Below are positions 1 to 8,515 of a DNA stretch of 64,000 nucleotides, in pieces; position 1 is the first letter of the stretch; each line of letters starts with the position of its first letter. A program made the translations under genes and the position numbers. Below the pieces are notes generated by a model. That model saw only the letters and a program-made list of their open reading frames with translations, had not been told where the DNA came from and did not search any database. Source of the stretch: Leptospira abararensis (lineage in GTDB: Bacteria; Spirochaetota; Leptospiria; Leptospirales; Leptospiraceae); NCBI RefSeq assembly GCF_016918735.1, contig NZ_JAFFPR010000055.1:1-64000 (forward strand). Reading direction: 5' to 3'.

Positions 1-93
1 GAACTTATCACCATATCCGCATTAGGTGCCTGTGGGATGTATCTTTTAAGTCTTGTTTCTTATTTTGTTTTGCGGAACCAAAGAACCATAACT
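1..93 (+). pseudogene. Inverted fragment of the same permease (one membrane helix)
   Basis: Plus-strand frame 1, open from the window edge to a TAA at 115-117. It reads ELITISALGACGMYLLSLV followed by SYFVLRNQ, which is the pattern of a late transmembrane helix in ethanolamine-permease-like APC proteins (small-residue-rich helix ending in VLR). It faces the minus-strand permease fragment and would be its continuation about 30 residues downstream. Family-like sequence ends near base 81, and the rest of the frame to the stop is the antisense of the other fragment. The upstream remainder is outside the window. Confidence 0.5.
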
Positions 94-1041
94 CAGTTTA
101 GAAAGATAGGTTGGTAAATATCCTTCTTTCGACATGGCGTAAATCAACCGGGAGTTTCCCAAAATGATTCCGAAGAGTGATGCTACAAGCCCAAATAAAC
201 CAATAAAAGTAAATACAAAAGGCCAAATCAAATCACTACCATATAACTTCTGCAACACATAAGACAATGGATAATCCAATTCAGCAATTTCTTTAATATC
301 AACAACGGAAGCTGTAAAAACAAAAATGAGGCCCGCCAAACAGAGTAAAGTAAAAATCCCGGCGGTATATCCAATGGGTATGTCGCGTGCTGGATTACGA
401 ACTTCCTCTGCTGCTAACGCCACTCCCTCTACTGCCAAAAAAAACCAGATAGCAAAGGGGATCGAAAGAAAAATAGAATGAAAGGACATAGAACTGACTT
501 CAGGAAATTTTGGAATGCGTTCAAAGGTTACATGAGGCCAAAGAAAGGCCAGATAAAACAAAAGTCCAAATACAGCGACAATCGTAACTAAAAGTTCAAA
601 CCGAGCCGTTTGTTTGATTCCGGTTAGATTAATTAATAACAACAAACAGAACATAACGATACCAGCACCAAATGCTGGTATAACGGGAAAAAGAAAATGG
701 ATGTAACCTCCAAGGGCCGAAGCAATGGCAGGTGGTGCGAGTAAAAATTCCACAAGGACTAGATACCCAGTGATCAGTCCAAACAAATCACCAAGTGCCC
801 TCTTTGCATAAGCAGATGGACCACCAGACTGAGGAATGCTTGCCGCAAGTTCGGTAAAACAAAGGGCAAATAATACATAGAAAGTGGCAATCCAACCGAC
901 GGCAAAACTGAACTCCCAAAAACTGGCCTTGGACCAACCGAAGTTCCATCCAAAGTAGTCGCCAGAGATTACTAACCCCACAGCAATGCCCCATAAATGG
1001 ACAGAATGCAGAACTTTATGCATTTTTTGATCCTCTTTCAT
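46..1041 (-). pseudogene. APC-family permease (ethanolamine/amino acid type), 5' portion, disrupted
   Basis: Integral membrane transporter of the amino acid-polyamine-organocation superfamily, closest in feel to ethanolamine permeases. The protein opens with a short cytoplasmic tail and the helix containing VGLVISGDYFGWNFGW, then about eight hydrophobic helices, including the SGGPSAYAKRALG and VEGVALAAEEVRNPARDIP loops typical of the family. It stops after about 330 residues, whereas relatives have 430-480. Homology-like sequence ends at SKEGYLPTYLSKL (base 94); the remaining 16 codons are polar and unrelated. The missing next helix is readable on the opposite strand at 1-81, so the gene looks broken by an inversion. 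ATG at 1041 is chosen over a TTG at 1062; ATG at 1023, eight bases after AGAGG, is equally possible. Family is confident, substrate is not. Confidence 0.7.
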
Positions 1042-1312
1042 CCTACCTCTTTGTAACATCAATGGTCATTATAAAAATAAAAACATCAGCAAATAGAATC
1101 CCTATAAAAAATGCAATATACTAATTTCTTTGCCCTGTCATAGGCAAGAACTTTGCAGCCTCGATTGAAGGATGTTTGGCGGACTTAAAGCCTGACCAGA
1201 TCTTGATCACCGAACATTTATTGAAGTATTTCCACAAAACAAGAAAATTCGGTATTGCAAATGATTCTAATTCCTAATATTATAGGGTAAATACTAAGAA
1301 CGGACCTAAAAA

Positions 1313-2131
1313 ATGCGAAACATCTATTCTAGCCTAATCATACTATTATTTGTAATTTTTCCTTTAAGTGCAGTACAAACCATTCTTCTCAAACAAGGCA
1401 AATCCATCAAAGGGATTGTGACCAACCAAAACGTAGATAGTGTCGAAGTGGACACACAAAACGGAAAACATATGGTCATTTCCAAAAAATCCGTTTTGAA
1501 AATTATTTACAAAGATTTAGCGGAATCCGAGGAAGAAACGATTCGTAAAGAAGAAGATGAAAAACGAAAACTTGAAAAAGAAAAAGCCATAGCAGCCAAA
1601 CAAGAAGAGATTCGAAAACGAAGAGAAGAATTGACACGACAAGAGTCAGAAAGAAAAGCAAAACAAGAAGGTGGTGAAGTAGTCACTCATAGCCTTCGTG
1701 ATTCCTTTGTCCTTGGTTCCGTTGCCGATGGAAATATGATCACCCTTGCTCCCGACTCTGCAAAATGCCAACCCTTCCAAGAGTATCCAGAATACTTTTG
1801 GTTGTTTGGTGGTCTAAGATTCAAAGAACCTGATTGGAATGTTCTCCTTCCAAAAGACAATCGTCCCGTAAGAATCAAACAAACTTCTACTTGGACAGAC
1901 ATGGCTGTTACCCTACTCGGTGGATTTCTCATCACAGTCACTCGTAAAACGATTGTAGTCGATGTTTGTGATGGAAGTGGATACCGTATGGTTTCTGACT
2001 CAGAAATCAAACGCATCAAAGATGAAGCAGTAGAACAAATCAAAACCGAACAAGAACTGAGAGAAGCTGAAGAAAAATACGAATTAGAACAGCTAGAAAA
2101 AGATTTAGAATCTTTAAAGAAGAAGAAGTAA
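1313..2131 (+). CDS. Exported coiled-coil protein, unknown function
   Basis: 272 residues. Residues 1-20 form a signal peptide (MRNIYSSLIILLFVIFPLSA). Residues 21-70 resemble a small beta domain seen in exported leptospiral proteins (LLKQGKSIKGIVTNQN, then VISKKSVLKIIYKD). Residues 72-122 are a highly charged Glu/Lys/Arg helix, probably a coiled coil. The C-terminal half has WLFGGLRF, TSTWTDMAVTLLGGFLITVT and RKTIVVDVCDG, a pattern I associate with exported proteins of unknown function in Leptospira. It ends in a second charged helix. The lipoprotein gene at 2147 follows after 15 bases, so the two are probably cotranscribed. The periplasmic or outer-membrane location is inferred from the signal peptide only. 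Confidence 0.75.
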   Translation: MRNIYSSLIILLFVIFPLSAVQTILLKQGKSIKGIVTNQNVDSVEVDTQNGKHMVISKKSVLKIIYKDLAESEEETIRKEEDEKRKLEKEKAIAAKQEEIRKRREELTRQESERKAKQEGGEVVTHSLRDSFVLGSVADGNMITLAPDSAKCQPFQEYPEYFWLFGGLRFKEPDWNVLLPKDNRPVRIKQTSTWTDMAVTLLGGFLITVTRKTIVVDVCDGSGYRMVSDSEIKRIKDEAVEQIKTEQELREAEEKYELEQLEKDLESLKKKK

Positions 2132-2146
2132 TAGAGTAGAGATCCA

Positions 2147-2959
2147 ATGAAACATCTCCATCGCTTACTAAAACTCATTCTAATAACCTTCGTCTTTCTG
2201 TTTTCGACGACGAACTGTTACTTCAACCCTTTAGTGAATGACTTACTCAATCCCAAGGTAGAAGAATCTGACTTGTCCGCATTGCTTGGATTAGCTGGCG
2301 GATCTGGTGACTTAGGAATCACTGTTAGCATCACAGGCCAAATCAAAAGATTAGGAGTTGCTCTTGAAGGTGTAGAGATCAAGTTAGCGAATTCCTCTTT
2401 TTCAACAAAAAACCAAACCAATTCTTCAATTACTAATGCGGCAGGTAGGTTCTATCTAAATATTCCAACGGGATCACCTACTTTACAATTTTCTGATGCA
2501 GGTACGATTGTAAATGTCCAATTAGGGATTACTCCCTTCTCTGCAACGGTGATCTCTAGTGATAATCTGGGTTACCAAATACAAAGTCTGGATGTGTTTT
2601 TCATTGGGGTAGAACCTCCCGTTTATTTGGAATTGGTGTCTTCTGTGCCGTATGAAGGTTTGCTGATTGATGATAGTAACTATAACAATCTGATTGGCGG
2701 TAGTTTTAAGTTTAAATTCTCTGAAGATTTGGAGTATCCATCTAATCCACCCCTTTGGGTTGCCGAAAATTTTATAACCTATCCACCCATGACTTTTGAA
2801 TCTCCCAGTATTTCCAAAAACGATGTAACCATCATGCTCAGTAGCTCGCTAAGTCCATTGCCTTATACCATCACATTGAATTCTGGGATCAAAACAGCGA
2901 CAGGGAAATCGGTCAGACCAACAACGATCCAATTTGTAGTTGGCCCTTTAGGATTATAA
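2147..2959 (+). CDS. CYFNPL-family lipoprotein with Ig-like domain (paralogue 1)
   Basis: 270 residues. The signal peptide ends in a lipobox with Cys24 (FLFSTTNC), directly followed by YFNPLVNDLLNPKVEE. The same N-terminus recurs in the next two genes. The middle part (about 55-160) resembles a carboxypeptidase-regulatory-like beta sandwich (ITGQIKRLGVALEGVEIKL, then ITNAAGRFYLNIPTGS). The C-terminal 100 residues look like a bacterial Ig-like domain of the Big_5/SbsA type: VSSVPYEGLL, FKFKFSEDLE, then YTITLNSGIKTATGKSV. Likely a lipid-anchored surface or periplasmic protein; no enzymatic motif is visible. Confidence 0.8.
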   Translation: MKHLHRLLKLILITFVFLFSTTNCYFNPLVNDLLNPKVEESDLSALLGLAGGSGDLGITVSITGQIKRLGVALEGVEIKLANSSFSTKNQTNSSITNAAGRFYLNIPTGSPTLQFSDAGTIVNVQLGITPFSATVISSDNLGYQIQSLDVFFIGVEPPVYLELVSSVPYEGLLIDDSNYNNLIGGSFKFKFSEDLEYPSNPPLWVAENFITYPPMTFESPSISKNDVTIMLSSSLSPLPYTITLNSGIKTATGKSVRPTTIQFVVGPLGL

Positions 2960-3070
2960 GATAAGTATTCCAATGCAAGATCTGGCCCATCCATTGAAAA
3001 AACAAAATGCCTTGGGTTGTTGTTTCATTTATGTAGGAAAAATATTCTAAAAATAAAAGGAGAGTCATCT

Positions 3071-3895
3071 ATGAAAACGCGAAACCTCAAGATCCTTTTC
3101 CGAATATTCTTCCTTCTCCTATTTTCTAACTGCTACTTCAATCCCTTGGTGCAACCCATAGTCAATCCAGAAGTGACAGAAAAAACAAATCCGTTTTTAG
3201 CACTCTTAGGATTGTCAGGGGAATCAAACCTTCTTATCACTGGTCAGATTCTTGATCCCAATGGGGTAGCCTTGGAAGGTCTTGTTTTGGTTCCATCGCC
3301 AACATTGATTCAAGCCAAATCAACACTACCACCTTACGCTACTGATGCGGGAGGAAGGTTTTATATCCCTTACCAAACGGGTAGCTTTACATTTACAGTA
3401 ATTCGTGATGGCCTATCATTTTTTATTCTGACTCTGAATGTATCTAGCCCTAGCCAAGTCACTGCGACAACTACAGACGCACCACCGGGACTGGAGATAA
3501 TAAACCTAGGGACTATCAACATAAATGAAGCATTTAACTTTTTTGAGTTGGTAAAGGTATTTTATCTCGATGGCGAAATGAATGAGGTGAGTTTGCATAA
3601 TGCAACTGTAACCAACTATTTCAATCAATTTGTTTTTAGATTTTCAGAAGCACCGATGCCTGCGTTGCCAACTGGCCCCTTAGTCACAGCTTGGATATCT
3701 CAAAATCTTGTTGTGTCTTCACCGATTTCCTTTGATAATTTTATGAATGTTTCAGAAAATACCTTAACGATAGCTCCATTGACTATACCCGGTATGACTG
3801 TTTACGAGATAACCTTAAAGCCAGGAATCTTTTCTGCAACCGGGAAGCCATTAACAGAAAGGACAATTCGATTTGATTATCAATATAATCCTTAA
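3071..3895 (+). CDS. CYFNPL-family lipoprotein with Ig-like domain (paralogue 2)
   Basis: 274 residues from the ATG at 3071, chosen because AAGGAGAG lies about eight bases upstream and the signal peptide then starts MKTRNLKILF; an upstream in-frame start at 3017 would add an implausible extension. Lipobox LLLFSNC followed by YFNPLVQPIVNPEVTE. It shares domain order with the previous gene: a regulatory-like beta domain (ITGQILDPNGVALEGLVL, then YATDAGGRFYIPYQTG) and a C-terminal Big_5-like domain (FVFRFSEAPMP, then YEITLKPGIFSATGKPL). A strong terminator-like hairpin follows at 3962-3994. Confidence 0.8.
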   Translation: MKTRNLKILFRIFFLLLFSNCYFNPLVQPIVNPEVTEKTNPFLALLGLSGESNLLITGQILDPNGVALEGLVLVPSPTLIQAKSTLPPYATDAGGRFYIPYQTGSFTFTVIRDGLSFFILTLNVSSPSQVTATTTDAPPGLEIINLGTININEAFNFFELVKVFYLDGEMNEVSLHNATVTNYFNQFVFRFSEAPMPALPTGPLVTAWISQNLVVSSPISFDNFMNVSENTLTIAPLTIPGMTVYEITLKPGIFSATGKPLTERTIRFDYQYNP

Positions 3896-3961
3896 TTTGG
3901 ACATCAATAGGCTCCCATTACTACAGAAATTTCTTGCCAAACAATAGGGAATTCGATAGTA

Positions 3962-3994
3962 TTAATGTCTTGGTTCTTTTCCCCAAGACATTAA
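3962..3994 (+). terminator. Rho-independent terminator-like hairpin
   Basis: Perfect 12-bp inverted repeat, TTAATGTCTTGG (3962-3973) and CCAAGACATTAA (3983-3994), with a 9-base loop, followed by a T-rich run. It lies 66 bases after the stop of CYFNPL paralogue 2 and before paralogue 3, which therefore probably has its own promoter. Confidence 0.65.
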
Positions 3995-4040
3995 GTTTCA
4001 TTTTCTAAAACCCTCACCCCAACTTGTGGAGCCCATTCTT

Positions 4041-4556
4041 ATGAACCGACATTCTAAATTACCAACTTCACTTGTTTTAGCATGTTTATGGTTTTTATTG
4101 GGGAATTGCTATTTTAACCCCTTGGTGCAACCCTTAGTGAATCCAGGAGTGGAAGAAGAACCAGATTCAGCAGGTGCTGGATTCATTGCCGCCCTTGCAA
4201 CGCCTGCAATACCCCCATCACCGTATTTTTTTCTGGTAAGTTCGAGTCCTGCTGATGGACAAGATATTCCTAATACCTTGACCCAATTTTCTTTTACCTT
4301 TTCTGAGGAATTGGAAAATAATGCATCAAATGGAAGTGCATGGATCAGCGAAAACATCATTCAAAATGAATCGATTAACTTTGACACAACCGTAAATATT
4401 AGTGATCGAAAATTTGATCTTAATGTTAATTTCGGTTTGTATACTGGCAGAACCTACATTATTTTATTTGGACCTGGAATCAAAGTCAAATCAGGCAAAA
4501 CATTAGCTCCCGAAACAAAGATCACTTTTACATGCACTACATGTGGGGGAGCATAA
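4041..4556 (+). CDS. Short CYFNPL-family lipoprotein (paralogue 3)
   Basis: 171 residues from ATG 4041; an in-frame GTG at 4026 is also possible, but GTGGAG just upstream serves as a ribosome site for the ATG. Signal peptide with lipobox FLLGNC followed by YFNPLVQPLVNPGVEEE. This copy lacks the central regulatory-like domain of the other two and goes straight to the Big_5-like domain (VSSSPADGQDIPNT, then FSFTFSEELE, then YIILFGPGIKVKSGKTL). It ends in FTCTTCGGA, with two cysteines not seen in its paralogues. Probably a domain-deleted member of the same family. Confidence 0.78.
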   Translation: MNRHSKLPTSLVLACLWFLLGNCYFNPLVQPLVNPGVEEEPDSAGAGFIAALATPAIPPSPYFFLVSSSPADGQDIPNTLTQFSFTFSEELENNASNGSAWISENIIQNESINFDTTVNISDRKFDLNVNFGLYTGRTYIILFGPGIKVKSGKTLAPETKITFTCTTCGGA

Positions 4557-4706
4557 AGGAATTGCTTTCTTATTGAATAATATAATTTCATCTGTATCAG
4601 TTCCCTATCGTTTATCCCTCTCACGCCTCGAACCATTTTCTACATGGTAACGTCCTCCTTAACTCCGACTTGACAAAGAAATTAGGTCTCCTACTGTTTA
4701 GCGGTC

Positions 4707-6314
4707 GTGAATGCACCTTTAAAACTAAGACAAATCTACATCCTTAAATTTTTACTGACGCTAACAGTAAGCTCTTCCCTATTTACTTTTTCCTGTTCTC
4801 CTTCCCAAGAAGGGATCGACTCACGAGTGGCCCAGGTTCCCAATCCCAAAGAACTTAGGAATAGTTGGGTAGAAGACAGTGCGGGAGTTTTAACAGACAT
4901 CGCAAGCATCGATCAAATGATCAACACAGAAGAAGCTTCCTCGGGAGTGGAAATCGCCGTGGTCACATTACCAACAATCGAAAGTTATGTGCCCAAAGAT
5001 TTTGCTGTGGCACTCTTTAACCACTGGAAAATCGGGAAAAAAGATAAAGATAATGGAATCCTCATTTTACATGTGATCGACCAAAGACGTGTGGAAATTG
5101 AAATCGGATATGGGTTAGAAGGTGACCTTCCCGATGTAACTGTCAAAAGAATCATTGATACTTATACAATCCCTGCCTTCAAAGCAGACAATTTTCAAAA
5201 AGGGCATTGGGACACAGTAGCAGCACTGATCAAGAAATTGAACCACCCGGAACTAGAAGTAGACAAACTCCTTTCAGAAACAAACACTGTAGATGTCGCA
5301 GAGGCTGCGACTGAAGATACAAACCAACAAACTACAGTCGAAAGAACCGATTATTACGATTATCAAGGTAAAACATACACCCAACTTAGTGAAGAAGAAA
5401 AACAAACTTTGGACAGAACCATTGATACTTACAATACAACATCCAATTATTTTTTAAATGATGAAGAATCTAGATTGTGGGCTGAAAAAACTAGCGAATT
5501 AGAAAGAATCGAAAAAGAACAGAGCATCCGATACAGACAGTATTTTATTTTTGCCTATATCTCGATTTTTATTCTATTACATCTTTTGCAAAGAATCGTT
5601 GTATGGATCATTCCCTCACCGACCGCAAAATACCATATAGTTCACAATACAGACTTCCCCTTATTTTATGGTCTGATCATAGCTCCTGTGGTCTTTTCCA
5701 TTACCATACTCTCGCAATTTCTAGATGATGCTATTTTCCCAGTCTCCATTTTCTTAACCATTGCCTTTATCGTGATTTATGCAATCTTTTGGGGTGACTT
5801 ACGATTACGTAAGTTAAGCGAAAGACTTTTGAAAATTAGAAACATTCCGAGAAATTGCAAAAAATGCGGAACGAAGATGACAAAACTTTCGGAAGAAGAA
5901 GATAACGTCCATTTGTCGAAGGGTCAAGTCTCAGAAGAAATCGTAAATTCCATAGACTATGATGTATGGGTCTGTCCAGGATGCGCGGCCAATGCCATCC
6001 TAAAATTCCCGAGCATCAATCCTGAATATATTTACAAAGGTACATCCTTTCGAAAAATTAAGGCCTGCCCCGAATGTAAGTTTGAAACCTTTGTTTGTAA
6101 ATCAAGTAGAATCATCAGTGAAGCTACCTATAGTAGTTCTGGATCAGTAGAAGTGAAAAGAACATGTGCCCATTGCAAACACAGTGCAGTTGAATACGAA
6201 ACCATTCCCAAAAAACAAAAAAGTAGTTCCGGTGGTTCTTCTGGAGGAGGTGGTGGTGGCGGAAGTTTTGGTGGTGGGTCCTCTGGAGGAGGGGGAAGTG
6301 GTGGCAGTTACTAA
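4707..6314 (+). CDS. TPM-domain (YgcG-like) lipoprotein with zinc-ribbon cysteines
   Basis: 535 residues starting at GTG. Signal peptide with lipobox LFTFSC (Cys30). Residues about 52-180 form a TPM domain (WVEDSAGVLTD, GVEIAVVTLPTIES, KDKDNGILILHVIDQRRVEI, IGYGLEGDLPD), as in the YgcG/TPM_phosphatase family. Three hydrophobic segments follow (about 275-300, 315-335, 345-365). After them come CxxC pairs, starting at Cys384/Cys387 and including CPGC, CPEC and CAHC, that look like two zinc ribbons. The protein ends in a Gly/Ser-rich tail typical of YgcG proteins. TPM proteins are linked to membrane-complex maintenance; the ribbons are an added feature. Role otherwise unknown. Confidence 0.8.
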   Translation: MNAPLKLRQIYILKFLLTLTVSSSLFTFSCSPSQEGIDSRVAQVPNPKELRNSWVEDSAGVLTDIASIDQMINTEEASSGVEIAVVTLPTIESYVPKDFAVALFNHWKIGKKDKDNGILILHVIDQRRVEIEIGYGLEGDLPDVTVKRIIDTYTIPAFKADNFQKGHWDTVAALIKKLNHPELEVDKLLSETNTVDVAEAATEDTNQQTTVERTDYYDYQGKTYTQLSEEEKQTLDRTIDTYNTTSNYFLNDEESRLWAEKTSELERIEKEQSIRYRQYFIFAYISIFILLHLLQRIVVWIIPSPTAKYHIVHNTDFPLFYGLIIAPVVFSITILSQFLDDAIFPVSIFLTIAFIVIYAIFWGDLRLRKLSERLLKIRNIPRNCKKCGTKMTKLSEEEDNVHLSKGQVSEEIVNSIDYDVWVCPGCAANAILKFPSINPEYIYKGTSFRKIKACPECKFETFVCKSSRIISEATYSSSGSVEVKRTCAHCKHSAVEYETIPKKQKSSSGGSSGGGGGGGSFGGGSSGGGGSGGSY

Positions 6315-6456
6315 AGAGAACTAAAACCAAGAGTTTCGATTACAACCGAATTTGAAGAAAAAATATAGTATTTATCCCTACTTAAAAATTTCTTCTTTTT
6401 CGGAACCAAACATACATTCGCCTATTCGATTTTGATACCAATTTAGAATATGGTTT

Positions 6457-7395
6457 ATGTTCCATTTGCATAACCGCAAAAACAAACATTCGTTTGTTTC
6501 TAAAAAGCATAATTTTTACTTTTTTTTGCTTTGTTTCCTTGTAAGCCCATCACTTTGGCCCAATGAAAATAGTGCTCCGCTCACGATTCTTGATAAAAAA
6601 GGAAACTGGACTATCCAGTGGGGTTATAACAGAAGTTACTATACGCAAAGTGATATTAATTTTCGTGGTCCTGGTTACGAGTACACACTCAAATCAGTAA
6701 ACGCAAAAGACAAACCAGAGTCTTTTAGGGCTGATGTATACTTAAATCCCTCCAAATTTGAGATTCCGCAATACAATTTGAAGGTTAGTTATTTCTTTAC
6801 AGATCGATTCTTTTTGGCATTCGGTCAAGACCATATGAAGTATGTAGTCACCCCGGGCCAACCGGTAAAGTATTCCGGTTATATTGATCCAGGTGTCATT
6901 GCAAAAAACCAACTGGCTTTATCACCTGAAGCTGCACTTTTTATCCTTCTGTTTCCGAACCATGTACAAGAGATGGCTGGTTACCATGGTGGAGACCAAA
7001 CTATTTCGCTAACTCCCGATATTTTAAAGTATGAACATACCGATGGTTTAAATTACCTTTTTTTAGATTTCGGATGGATCACCCCTCTTTATACTTCATC
7101 TGATGGATTAAGTGGTGTTAGTTTGGTATCTACCATCGGCGGAGGGCCAGTTGTATGCCGAAGCGATGTACGCGTGTTAGGCAAAGGTCAAAATAATAAC
7201 TTTCATCTCTCGGGATATGGAGTGTCTGGATATGTTGCCACTCGTTATGAATTTTCTAGAACTTACTTTTTAGAATTAGGTGGTAAAGGTGGATATATTG
7301 ACCTAACAGATGTCCTCACAAGTGGTGGTTCCAATCGTGCCTCTCAAAATTTTGGATTTTTAGAATTAGTTTTGTCTGGCGGAGTTTCCATTTAG
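6457..7395 (+). CDS. Predicted outer-membrane beta-barrel protein
   Basis: 312 residues. A long positively charged N-terminus precedes a hydrophobic stretch (FYFFLLCFLVSPSLW), consistent with a signal peptide. The mature part is rich in alternating aromatic strands (WTIQWGYNRSYYTQ, NLKVSYFFTDRFFLAFGQ, YFLELGGKGGYIDL, FLELVLSGGVSI) and ends near an aliphatic residue, as outer-membrane barrels do. HMKYVV and GYHGG-like segments recall a conserved leptospiral exported family, but I cannot name it. A terminator-like hairpin follows at 7412. Confidence 0.65.
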   Translation: MFHLHNRKNKHSFVSKKHNFYFFLLCFLVSPSLWPNENSAPLTILDKKGNWTIQWGYNRSYYTQSDINFRGPGYEYTLKSVNAKDKPESFRADVYLNPSKFEIPQYNLKVSYFFTDRFFLAFGQDHMKYVVTPGQPVKYSGYIDPGVIAKNQLALSPEAALFILLFPNHVQEMAGYHGGDQTISLTPDILKYEHTDGLNYLFLDFGWITPLYTSSDGLSGVSLVSTIGGGPVVCRSDVRVLGKGQNNNFHLSGYGVSGYVATRYEFSRTYFLELGGKGGYIDLTDVLTSGGSNRASQNFGFLELVLSGGVSI

Positions 7396-7411
7396 AATTT
7401 TCCCAATATTG

Positions 7412-7434
7412 ACTTTGGTCTTAGCGGCCAAAGT
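7412..7434 (+). terminator. Rho-independent terminator-like hairpin
   Basis: ACTTTGG (7412-7418) pairs with CCAAAGT (7428-7434) around a 9-base loop and is followed by TTGATCATTTTT. It lies 17 bases after the stop of the beta-barrel gene. Confidence 0.5.
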
Positions 7435-7528
7435 TTGATCATTTTTATATCTTACCAAATCCACAAGAACCCAATTCTCCTTCAATTTATTAGATTGATT
7501 CTACATTGTCATCGATTTGAATAGAAGA

Positions 7529-8047
7529 ATGAATGAATCGATCGTATATGAAATCTCCGTCCAATCGTTTAAAAGAGGGCTCGGGAATTTAACTAAAATT
7601 TTAGAAAAAGCAGAAGCCCATTCCGTTGCCAAAAAATTTGCCTTTGAGAACTTACTCAACTCACGTCTCTTCCCTGACCAATTCCATTTAACAAAACAAA
7701 TTCAAATCGCTTGTGATACTGCGAAACTTTGTGTGTCTCGTATTTCCGGTAAAGAGGCTCCCGTTCAAGAAGATTCCGAAACTAATTTAGAGGAATTAAA
7801 ACTTAGAATTGGTTCCGTGATCCAATATTTAGAAACTTACAAAGCAGAAGATTTTAAACAAGTTTCTGAAATCAAAGTATCTCAGCCAAGATGGGAAGGA
7901 AAATACCTAACAGGCTTTGAATACCTCACCAATCATGCCATTCCGAATTTTTACTTTCACATAACCACTGCCTATGCGATCCTTCGACACAACGGAATTG
8001 AAATTGGAAAAAAAGATTATTTAGGGGAGATGCCATTTAAAAAATAG
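7529..8047 (+). CDS. DUF1993 family protein
   Basis: 172 residues from ATG 7529; an in-frame TTG at 7517 would add four residues. It matches the DUF1993 pattern: an N-terminal VQSFKRGLGNLTKILEKAE helix, FPDQFHLTKQIQIACDTAK, then a C-terminal NFYFHITTAYAILRHNGIEIGKKDYLG. The family is a small all-helical cytoplasmic fold related to DinB-like bundles, with no established activity. The next gene starts five bases after the stop, so the pair is likely cotranscribed. Confidence 0.8.
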   Translation: MNESIVYEISVQSFKRGLGNLTKILEKAEAHSVAKKFAFENLLNSRLFPDQFHLTKQIQIACDTAKLCVSRISGKEAPVQEDSETNLEELKLRIGSVIQYLETYKAEDFKQVSEIKVSQPRWEGKYLTGFEYLTNHAIPNFYFHITTAYAILRHNGIEIGKKDYLGEMPFKK

Positions 8048-8052
8048 AAAAT

Positions 8053-8259
8053 ATGAATCAGAAGAATGAATCACATTTTTTGGATTTCCTGGGAGCCCCC
8101 GCACAGAGGGCTCTTTTGAATGAACTAGGAATTTCACGATTAGAAGATCTCACTCGTTATTCTAAAAAAGACCTTCTTCGTTTGCATGGATTTGGCCCGA
8201 GTTCGATTCCTAAAATCGAAGAGACCTTAAAGAAAGTGGGAAAAAAACTAAAAGATTAA
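8053..8259 (+). CDS. Small helix-hairpin-helix protein
   Basis: 68 residues. The sequence LLNELGISRLEDLTRYSKKD followed by LLRLHGFGPSSIPKIEETL is a tandem helix-hairpin-helix of the kind found in the RNA polymerase alpha C-terminal domain, with a Gly-containing hairpin (GFGPSS). It stands alone rather than as a domain. It may bind DNA or act as a small regulator; this is inferred from the fold alone. Directly downstream of the DUF1993 gene. Confidence 0.65.
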   Translation: MNQKNESHFLDFLGAPAQRALLNELGISRLEDLTRYSKKDLLRLHGFGPSSIPKIEETLKKVGKKLKD

Positions 8260-8472
8260 TATAAAAGCCAACTATTGTTGGTTCCGCGCACACCTAACTT
8301 GCGAATTCCTTTCCCAGGATTTCCCTAAAGCCTCTCTTTCCATCACAACTGTTATCTTTTCTGAACCGTTAAAAACGGCGGAAACTAGATTTTAAAACAC
8401 TTTTAGCGGTGCACTGCTGCTTTTTGCACAAACTAATGAAAATTAGTTGTCCTTGTTGGATGAAACCATCTA

Positions 8473-8496
8473 CATTAATATTTTTGAATATTAATG
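8473..8496 (+). promoter_or_regulatory. Perfect palindrome before the propeller lipoprotein gene
   Basis: CATTAATATT (8473-8482) and AATATTAATG (8487-8496) form a perfect 10-bp inverted repeat with a TTTG loop, ending 19 bases before the start codon at 8516. It could be an operator or a 5'-UTR hairpin. A second repeat, AACTAAT/ATTAGTT (8431-8448), lies just upstream. The rest of 8260-8515 shows no gene. Confidence 0.4.
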
Positions 8497-8515
8497 CGAA
8501 ATTTTAGGCACATAC

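Noticed and set aside
1687..2178. 163-residue minus-strand open frame
   Set aside because: Antisense to the exported coiled-coil gene; Ser-rich low-complexity translation that mirrors the charged coding strand.
6220..6312. Gly/Ser-rich DNA repeat at the end of the TPM-domain gene
   Set aside because: Ordinary Gly-rich tail of YgcG-type proteins, not a separate repeat element.
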